Assembly: GCA_030674185.1 (NCBI GenBank)
Contig: JAPXFY010000023.1
Span: forward strand, 15,988,686-16,052,685
Direction: 5' to 3'
DNA length: 64,000 nt
Source: Monoplex corrugatus
Lineage: Eukaryota; Mollusca; Gastropoda; Littorinimorpha; Ranellidae
How positions within the stretch are numbered: position 1 is the first letter of the stretch; every line of letters begins with the position of its first letter. The notes beneath the pieces were generated by a model. It searched no databases. It saw only the letters and a program-made list of their open reading frames with translations, and was not told the DNA's origin. The translations under genes were made by a program, and so were the position numbers. Shown piece after piece: positions 48,509 to 64,000 of this stretch.

Positions 48509-50262
48509 AGAAAGCAATGTCCCTGCTGGCATCAAGACCTGTATAAAAATAGCACTGTCAAGCCAAGCATGTTCATTCTCCTCTATATCAACATTTAGGT
48601 CAGTGTGACTGACAGTGACTCATTTTAACTTGGGTCTTATGGCTACAACTCGCTGCTGAGCTGGACTACAGAAAAAGATTTAATATTGCGTGGTCTCAGT
48701 TTTGCTGGAAACGGATTTACGACAAAGCACCATTTCAACTTGGCTTTGTGACTGAAACTGCTAGGCAAGTTATAGCAAAAGGTCAAGTATTACAGAGTTA
48801 AAGCACTTTTGTCAATATTGCGTAACCTCAATGATGTTGGATACGAGTGTTGGGATACTAAACCACCGTGTGGTTCCTCATCTGGCCAGACTGACAAGAT
48901 TCCATAAAATGAAATGAACGTGGTTATCACTTCAAAAACATTTCCACTTCTGTGTGAAGATACTACGCTGGCCAATGCTGTTGAATACACATGCACTTAC
49001 AATTACATCGGAAAGCAGACTACAGTCTTGAAATGGCCCCAAACCATCAGCACGGCTATAAACAGGAACTGAAAGAATTGACAACTACAAAAATGTTATC
49101 TCGAAAAATAAATCTTTGGAGAAACATTTTCTTTCAGCAAACAGAGCAGTGCGTATTCAATCTGAACAACTCTTTCTACAGACACAGAATGATATGCCGA
49201 TATCTTGATGAAGAGGAGAGGGTTGTTGTGCAAGATTCTACATGGATGGATGAAAAGAAGAGTGGTTAGCTTAGAAACTGTCACTCCATAAGCCTGGGAA
49301 GTGGAACACCGACACTGACGTCAACAAGGGGCAATATGACAAGACTCCTTACAAACAACACAGAACATGACAAAGTATCCATAACTTAACAAAGAACATG
49401 ACAAAGTATCCATAACTTAACACTCTGCAGAAAATAAATTGGACGTGTATCATCCGTATCTTGCTCCTGAAAGTCAGTCAAGTTTTTTTCATCCACACAA
49501 AAACAACAACAACATAAAATCAACCAGAACCTGACAAGCAGCTCTTACTGTCAAAGGAGAAAACAATTTCATAAGGGTGTCAAAATAAATGACGGAACTG
49601 GCAAAAAGGATAACCTTAAAAAAAAACCAATCACTGAAAAGGATAGTTTACTAGATGCGTGCAACTTGAAAAGTGCCAGTGATGTACACCAGGCCTGTAC
49701 ACAGACTGGGCAGATTAAAACAAATACCCAATCATTGTTATAGATACTGAAGAAAAATAAAACTTACCCCATACTGAAGTTATCTCCTCAACATAATCAT
49801 ACAGTGAGTTATCTCCTTGTTAAGACATGGCTGCAATCCATGTTGATTAAAACACAATTATAAAAACACAATCTACACAGAAAACACACAATCATGGGAC
49901 CCAACTCAATATCAATCCTTTATTTCTCTCGATTTAAAAAGAATATTCAACAAAAAAAACAAAAAAAAACATTGCAGACAATCCCCTCTGATACCTTTCA
50001 GTAAACACTGTGACCACAGATAATCCTGCTACAAGGTAGACAACTGTAGTAGACGACAAGACAGGGACGCTCAACATGAGCTGCTGGGTACAAGACTGGA
50101 TCATGGACAAATTGTTAACATGAACAGCTGTAGAGTACGGTTCAAGACAGGGTACTATCAACATAAATAGCTGTAAAGTATAAGACATGTTATCAACATG
50201 AACTGTAGAGCACGAGACAGGGCACTACAAGTATAGAGTATGACACAGGACATGTTATCAAC
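48509..50262 (-). other. Non-repetitive intergenic sequence, candidate HP1 3' UTR
   Basis: Unusually unique for this window. The - strand has AATAAA at 49924-49919. No convincing ORF was found; the longest frames lack homology I can recognise. Confidence 0.35.
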
Positions 50263-51125
50263 ATGACCAACAGTACAAGTTATCAACATGACCAACAGTA
50301 CAGTACAGTACAAGTTATCAACATGACCACCAGTACAGTACAAGTTATCAATATGACCACCAGTACAGTAACACAAGTTATCAACATGACCACCAGTACA
50401 GTACAAGTTATCAACATGACCACCAGTACAGTACAAGTTATCAACATGACCCCAGTACAGTACAAGTTATCAACATGACCACCAGTACAGTACAAGTTAT
50501 CAATATGGACCAACAGATACAGTACAAGTTATCAATATGACCAACAGTTACCCGTACAGTACAAGTTATCAACATGACCACCAGTTTCAGTACAAGTTAT
50601 CAATATGACCAACAGTACAGTACAGTACAAGTTATCAAGATGACCACAGTACAGTACAAGTTATCAATATGACCAACAGTACAGTACAAGTTATCAACAT
50701 GACCAACAGTACAGTACAAGTTATCATATGACCAACAGTACAGTACAAGTTATCAATATGACCAACAGTACAGTACAAGTTTATCAATATGACCAACAGT
50801 ACAGTACAAGTTATCAATCATGACACAGTACAGTACAGTTATCACATGACCTACAGTACAGTACAAGTTAACATGACCAACAGTACAGTACAGTACAAGT
50901 TATCAACATGACCAACAGTACAGTACAAGTTATCAACATGACCAACAGTACAAGTTATCAATATGACCAACAGTACAGTACAAGTTATCAACATGACCAA
51001 CAGTACAGTACAAGTTATCAATATGACCAACAGTACAGTACAAGTTATCAACATGACCTACAGTACAGTACAGTACAAGTTAACATGACCAACAGTACAG
51101 TACAGTACAAGTTATCAACATGACC
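50263..51125 (+). repeat. 30-37-bp minisatellite
   Basis: Units acaagttatcaacatgacca, (c/a)cagtacagt with variable extra acagt, about 27 copies. Confidence 0.95.
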
Positions 51126-51755
51126 AACAATACAGACCAAGACAGGACACATTATTGACATAAAGTGCAGAGTACAAGAGAACACCTATTTATAAGAGAA
51201 CATTATTAACATGAACAACTGTACAATACAAGACAAGACACTTTATTAACATGAACTACTGTACAGTACAAGACAAGACACTTTATTAACATGAACAACT
51301 TTTATTAACATGAACAACTTTAACAGTACAGGACACTATTAACATAAGTACAAAACAGGACACTTTAGTTCATTAACATGAACTGTAAATGTACAAGAAG
51401 GAACACTATTCAGAAACACACTTATCTCTTTACTGTTCATGTATTTCAAATTGAAAGAGGGTATAAATAATGCACATAAGACAAAGGAGCGGGGTATGAC
51501 AGACAGATAGACAGACAGAAAGAGAGGGACAGAGACAGAATTAACCAACAACAAAATGATTCATACTGCTCAGAAAAATGTATTTCTGAGGGACAGAGAA
51601 TTAACCACCAACAAAATGATTCATACCGCTCAGAAAAATGTATTTCTTTTGTACATGATACATTTTCAGACAACAGAACTGATCCATTCTGACAGAAAGT
51701 AACCTGCATGACTACAGTCAGCCTCAGTGATTTCCTTAGTTACAATCCTGAAGGA
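51126..51755 (+). repeat. Diverged flank of the 30-37-bp array and a ~63-bp duplication
   Basis: ttattaacatgaacaactg units to 51400. Two copies of gaattaaccaacaacaaaat, gattcatactgctcag, aaaaatgtatttct at 51538-51648. Confidence 0.8.
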
Positions 51756-51829
51756 TTCAGCGATTGTTGGAATCCTGTGCAATCCAGTCTGGATCCAGTG
51801 ACATGTATTCTGACTTCACAGACCTGTAC

Positions 51830-52300
51830 AATCAAGTCGGCCATCCAACAAGACATACCATGGCTTTGCAGACTTATACAATGAAGTCTGGTTCTAGCAA
51901 AATACCATGACTTTACAGACCTATACAATCAAGTCGGACATCCAACAAGACATACCATGGCTTTGCAGACTTATACAATAAAGTCTGGTTCTAGCAAAAT
52001 ACCATGGCTTTGCAGACTTATACTATAAAGTCTGGTTCTAGCAAAATACCATGGCTTTGCAGACTTATACTATAAGTCTGGTTCTAGCAAAATACCATGG
52101 CTTTGCAGACTTATACTATAATAATAAAGTCTGGTTCTAGCAAAATACCATGGCTTTGCAGACTTACACAATAAAGTCTGGTTCTAGCAAAATACCATGG
52201 CTTTGCAGACTTATACAATAAAGTCTGGTTCTAGCAAAATACCATGGCTTTGCAGACTTATACAATAAAGTCTGGTTCTAGCAAAATACCATGGCTTTGT
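51830..52300 (+). repeat. 47-bp minisatellite
   Basis: About nine units of ctttgcagacttatacaata, aagtctggttctagcaaaat, accatgg. Confidence 0.94.
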
Positions 52301-52640
52301 ATGCCTAAAAGATGTACTATCGCTTGGTAGACTTGCAAGACATACCATGGCTTTGTATGCCTAAAAGATGTACTATCGCTTGGTAGACTTGCAAGAGACA
52401 TGGCTTTGTATGCCTAAAAGATGTACTATCGCTTGGTAGACTTGCAAGACACACCATGGCTTTGTATGCCTAAAAGATGTACTATCGCTTGGTAGACTTG
52501 CAAGACACACCATGGCTTTGTATGCCTAAAAGATGTACTATTGCTTGGTAGACTTGCAAGACACACCATGGCTTTGTATGCCTAAAAGATGTACTATCGC
52601 TTGGTAGACTTGCAAGACACACCATGGCTTTGCGGACCTT
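52289..52640 (+). repeat. 56-bp minisatellite
   Basis: About six units of ctttgtatgcctaaaagatg, tactatcgcttggtagactt, gcaagacacaccatgg. It shares the ccatggcttt core with the adjacent 47-bp array. Confidence 0.94.
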
Positions 52641-53969
52641 TACAATGAAGTCTGGTTCCAACAATACCATAACACGGCTTTGTATGCCTGAAATATGTAC
52701 CGTCACTTTGTAGACTTGCCAGGCATAAGCATGGCTTTGCAGGCATACACAATCCAGCCTGAATCCAGCAAGATGTACCATAGCTTTGCAAACCAGCCAG
52801 ATGTAACCCAACTTTGCGTACTAGCTGAATGTACCCTGCTTTGCACGTCTGCAAGACGTACCACAGTTCTGCTAGCATACAAGCATGTCTGGATTCAGCA
52901 AGACACCATGACTTTTCACAACTGCAAGAGGCAACATGGCTTTGCAGACCTGCATGCACATCTCTTGCACACACATCAATTTGCCAGCTTATTCTTCAAG
53001 ACAGAAAAACAGGGACACGCTTAAGTTTATAAAATTGTCACAGGTCTTGCCCACCGAGCAAGTCAATTTTTTAAATAAGGTATCTGAGGGCCAGTAAGGA
53101 TATCTCATCAATACTTTTACAAATCCAATATCCCCCATTTATGATATTTACAAACCATTAAAACAATGACTTAAAATATTCTCTTGCCTACACTCTGCTG
53201 ATGCACCTCATCATGACATTGTTCAACAAATCTAAGACACTTATCAAATAAGTTGATCCACTTCTGTTTACTGGGAAATAAAACCAAACAGTAGAAAGAG
53301 CAAGACAAAATAGCACAGTACCATTTTTTTCCAAGCTGAAGCCAATGAAACAACACACTCGCATTACACCATGACATGAAAGAGGAGGGGGAAGCCAAGT
53401 TGAAAAGGGTGGGTGAAGATGAAAGGGGGTGATGATCTATGAATGGTTAGAAATAATTATGTTGTGCTCCACTGTACACTAAAACAGCTCTCTACCATAA
53501 CTTTGATCTTTTTATTCACTTGAATGCAGCTCTCACCTGACCTATACCTTTCAAGGCTGCTGTTGTATTAGTATTGTGCTGGTCAGGGAGCTCGCAGCTT
53601 GCCCCATCTTTTCCCTGAATGCTCGTCAGGAACTCGCAGTTTGCCCTTTCCAATCACTTTCACTTTGGAGAAACACTATTGGAACGTGTACTGTTCCACC
53701 CAGCAGTGTCGAGTCTGCCCCACTGTATCTTTCTGGACATAAAGTACTTGACCAATTTTACCGCCTCGCCCTCTCAGTTGAAAACTAATTAGTATTTGAC
53801 TAACTTTACTATTACCTCTTTTTTTTTTCACCCCAAGACAATGTCACCAATATTCTACATGCACAAACAAAGCAGACATCATGTGATGAAAAATTATCTG
53901 TAATTCCGTAAGCCAACAAACTGATTCTATCAGGTGACAAGAAAATCCTTTCACAACCTAAACGGCTGT
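52641..53969. other. Diverged array flank and unique sequence
   Basis: Degenerate catggctttgcagac units continue to about 52960. From 53000 to 53969 nothing is recognised. Confidence 0.6.
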
Positions 53970-54296
53970 TTAACCCTTTCAGCCCTAAGTACTTCTAGAC
54001 CTCTGATACCCTCAACCCTGAGTATTTTTAGAGAAATTCTAGCAAAAATCGGTGTCTCAGAATAAATCCTTCTAATGCTTAAAAATTTGCCAGGAAGAAA
54101 GTATAGGGTGTCTGGAATTGGGTAATATAAACAGGATGTGGCAGAGGAGAGTAGGTGCCGGTAGGTCGCATACCGCATGCCAGCACCATACCAGGCCAGG
54201 TCAACTGGACATGTCAGGCCGCTTCAGCGGCCTGCCGGGTCCAGAGGTATTAATCGCGCTGGCCGCTGCAGCGGCCAGTCGGGTTCAAAGAGTTAA
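53970..54296. mobile_element. Second TTAA-flanked inverted-end element (family A2)
   Basis: TTAACCCTTTCAGCCC at 53970 and GGGTTCAAAGAGTTAA at 54281-54296 form imperfect inverted ends with TTAA outside. The interior has two palindromes, aggccgcttcagcggcct and ggccgctgcagcggcc. No ORF was found. Distinct interior from family A. Confidence 0.7.
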
Positions 54297-55292
54297 ACAA
54301 CTGAGTAGGTGTCAGCATATAATTCTACTGCAATTCAGGCACTTGCCACAAATGGAGCCAACTGGTACATAGTTCTATGACATTGCCCCCCCCCCCACCC
54401 CCTCATAGTTCTATGATATTGCCCCCAACCCCCTCAATATGATCCTAACAGATTGTAGGATCAACAAACTTCTACAGGTCTTTTTCTCTTTATTTGCTTA
54501 ACTTTTACCGGGTATATAATGCTGTCTGCCCCCGCCCCTATCCACCCTGGTGAAAAGGCGACGACTCTCAAACCACAAAAACACATACAAATTTAGCTGC
54601 TTAGACATGTAGATAATGCTCTATGCTGCTATCTGAATGACCGATATAAAATGGTTTCTTCAGTTAACCACTTCATACTGGCATTCCATTTTCTTCATTC
54701 AAAGACTTCTCTGCTTGCAAAAAGTGACAATTTTTTCACAGATGAACAACCCACTTCTTTCCCATGAAAAAAAATGGTATGCTTCTGTACAAATCACTAC
54801 TTAACATTTCTGCTGATAATTTCTTTATTTGGCCAATCAGCCACTATGTAAAAGACACCTATCCCTTCCCTCCAATACAACTGCCAGACTAAAATTCCAC
54901 AAAAACATTTCAGACAGAATAGTTCCACTTTCACAGTTTACCAAGTACTCAGCTTATCTCAGAGCAGATGACTTGTGCTTCAGTTTATCTATGAGTAGTT
55001 TCTATCTTTCTCTCTACAAACTATACAATGCAAGTTGCTGCATGGAACAAGTTCAAACTGCCATCTTCAACCTGCCCCTGCAGTCTAGAGGACCAGACAG
55101 TTGGAATACATATTTTTAGCATTGCTACTTGCATCGAGCCGAGTGAGTGGTGGTGTGGCTGACTACAACTCCGCTGACCACAAAACTCTATGGCAACCAG
55201 CAGGAACCGAAAATATGGCTACATCCATCGTCAGATACGTCTGGCCATGCAGACAGCAAATGCTGGAAGTTGGGCAAGAAAAATCTTTCAAG

Positions 55293-55296
<4 letters not shown>
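54297..55296. other. Unique intergenic sequence next to HP1
   Basis: Short C-runs at 54388 and 54425; no gene or repeat recognised. Confidence 0.45.
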
Positions 55297-55351
<55 letters not shown>

Positions 55352-55425
55352 GTGTGGCGCGTGCGCGTTGTGTTGTGTTGTGTTGTGTGTGTGTGTGTGC
55401 GCGTGTGTTTGTGTTTGTGTTTAAA
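55297..55425 (+). repeat. (GT)n microsatellite
   Basis: About 55 bases of pure (gt)n followed by tgttgtgttgtg and more (gt)n. Confidence 0.95.
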
Positions 55426-55993
55426 TCTTCTGTCAGTGCTGTACACACGATGCTGATAACAATGATCCGAGTCTATCGACCTTTCAATTGTAACAATGAT
55501 TGTTAAAGTTTGGCAGATTATAACTGATTTTCTTACAAGGAAGTAGTAAACAGGATTGTTAAAATATGGCAGATTATAATTAGTTTAGAGAAACAAATTT
55601 ACAGCGTTTTGATCTCTCTCCCAATCCCATTCTGTTTTTACACTTCCCAAACACGTGTTCAGACTTAAGATGCTTTAGTTTAACACTAGAAGCATGTCAA
55701 GCCACCGCAAGAATCAAACACAACAGTAGAAAATAACACAAAAGATCTATCTGTTATGCAATTATATATGATACAAAAGAGGTCCACCTTGCCGTAACCT
55801 TTCAAACTTTTGAGTGTAATGGCCTATACGACTGCTAAGAGCTTTTACCGCACATTACAAAAAAATGGTCATCAGTCTCTATTAATCCCCGACATATGGA
55901 CAGCTGCTGTTCAGTGAAGTCACTCCAGATTTCGTCTGTCACTTAGGTAGAGAGGGAGGAAGGGTGGGGTTAGGGAAAGAGTCCAGATGCGTA
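55426..55993 (-). other. Sequence immediately 3' of the HP1 stop
   Basis: Expected proximal 3' UTR of HP1. No AATAAA within it on the - strand in a clear context. Confidence 0.5.
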
Positions 55994-62490
<6,497 letters not shown>

Positions 62491-64000
62491 GGCTGAGACA
62501 AAAATCACCTCCCGGTGCTAAAACATACATTGATTATCAGTGTTCATCATATGCAAAAATAAGTTTTAACTAGAAAGTGATCAAACACATAATAGTTTAA
62601 CTAGAAAGTGATCAAACACAAACGCATACACAGACACAAATCAATGGAATCAGTACCAATTCACAACCAACCACATAATCTATCAATATCATATGACCAT
62701 TTCATATGTTCTCAACCCAGCAGTTGCCCTGGAGAAGTCGGCCGGATCGCCGATGAAAGCTACGCGAGTGAGTAGCCATTTTACTGAGAGATAGGTTTAG
62801 CCAGGTAGCCATTTTGTGTATTTTAATTTTACCCTTTCACCTCACACCCAGTCACATATAATAATAATACAGCGTCCCTGAACAAAAATGTCCTTGTTCA
62901 TTGTAACCATACTGACATTAGTATCATTACTGTTGTTACTAAAAGCATCATGCTAGTTCTGTGTGTGTGTGTGTGTGTACAATAGTAGGTCAATATATCA
63001 TACGTCGACTTGAAAGATAAGAAAAAAACTTCTACTATAGCACTTTCAAGGCATTACTACATTTTCCACACTGAAATCCAATGTCCTTAACACCTGGCTG
63101 CAGGGCCCATCATCTTTTACAGTTCTGGCCCAAAATATGTTTACGGGGACTATCTCATCTCCACCACATCTCAATTGTCTACTTCTTCCAAAACTGTACC
63201 AAACATGTCCCGATGAAATGTTTATAAACATGAAACAGGTGGGAACTGCTGGAGAGAGAGACAGACAGACAGACAGAGAGAGAGAGAGACAGAGTGACAG
63301 ACACAGACAGAGACAGAGACTGAGAGAGAGAAATGTAAAAGGGTCCAGAGATTATAATCTGTACAATCTGGCATCAAGTCACTGTTCAAAACAGGTATTT
63401 ACTGCATTATTCAGTTTCCATATATGCATAGATTACATGACAAACTATACCTGTTAAGTGTTACACTCTACTTAGAAAAAATAAACAAACTGGACACAAA
63501 TTTTCTAATGAAAGGACCTACATAATCCGAGGAAATTGTTGTGGAAATCAGCATATATGAGAATTCACACCCTCAGGGAAAAAAAATTGGAATTCAAACA
63601 GTTTCTGTATGACTTTTGCTGTCAAAATATTTCTGTCTACAGTTTATTTCAACTTCTGACACATTGTGGACTGTGAAATCATAAATTTTTGCACATGCAG
63701 GACTGATAGGGGTTAACCTGGAGATTTTTAAAAACCTGAAACGGGGACAGGTACACAAGGGAAGACACTCATTATAGAGTTGCCCCCTTAAAGCCGAGCA
63801 CATTTTAACTGACTAAAGCAGTTTAGAGGCATATTCTGAACTGTCTTATACACTTACATTTTACAGCACTTTTACGGATTTTGTAAAAAATAAAGACCTG
63901 CTCTTCAGACTACAATACATGTTGAAAACTGGAGCTCTAGCTGGGAATCATATTATACCAAAAGTACTGTTTCTCAGTCATCAGATGGTTGACTGCTTGG
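62491..64000. other. HP1 upstream flank or 5' intron
   Basis: The 3' splice site at 62493-62494 on the - strand suggests this is a 5'-UTR intron. A small CpG-rich spot at 62738-62790 might be an exon or a repeat. (GA)n at 63253-63335. No coding exon seen. Confidence 0.5.

Noticed and set aside
48991..49269. 92-codon + frame in non-repetitive sequence
   Set aside because: No homology recognised, no splice support; composition fits intergenic or UTR DNA.

Overview
The window is eukaryotic and looks like a mollusc, most likely a gastropod. Two spliced genes have canonical gt/ag introns. The non-coding DNA is dense in long minisatellites, tRNA-headed SINEs, degraded LINE tails and TTAA-flanked foldback elements. 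The taxon is inferred from repeat style and protein flavour, not from a diagnostic marker. No bacterial, viral or plasmid gene is present.

Two convergent genes frame the window. On the + strand, nine exons between 8772 and 35738 encode most of WDR37, a seven-WD-repeat beta-propeller protein; the first exon or exons lie upstream of base 1. On the - strand, four exons between 62490 and 55994 encode a complete 204-residue HP1 (CBX1/3/5 class) protein with a chromodomain and a chromoshadow domain. The 20 kb between the two stop codons holds no further gene I can support. It contains a 2.7 kb 30-bp minisatellite, a guanine-run minisatellite, several transposon copies and possibly a long HP1 3' UTR.

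Region by region: 0-2.65 kb is a TG tract and a 2-kb pyrimidine-rich minisatellite. 2.65-3.8 kb is a SINE split by a foldback element whose arm has become a 70-bp satellite. 3.8-7.9 kb is a mixed 66/42-bp satellite, itself split by a SINE. 8.3-35.7 kb is WDR37, with introns filled by minisatellites (35, 44, 36, 14, 65 and 60 bp), LINE pieces, a piggyBac-like relic and an antisense I-like LINE. 36-55 kb is the intergenic repeat zone. 56-62.5 kb is HP1, and the rest is its upstream flank.

The most notable structures are three. First, a family of TTAA-bounded foldback elements (about 14 copies) is inserted at TTAA inside several other repeats, so target duplication and relative ages can be read directly. 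Second, decayed duplicate exons lie beside one real exon in each gene (a WDR37 coiled-coil exon and the HP1 chromoshadow exon), and both have lost frame integrity through stops. Third, one satellite shows a 66-bp unit giving rise to a 42-bp unit by loss of 24 bp. The very long open frames in this window (up to 766 codons) are translations of minisatellites and are not annotated as genes.
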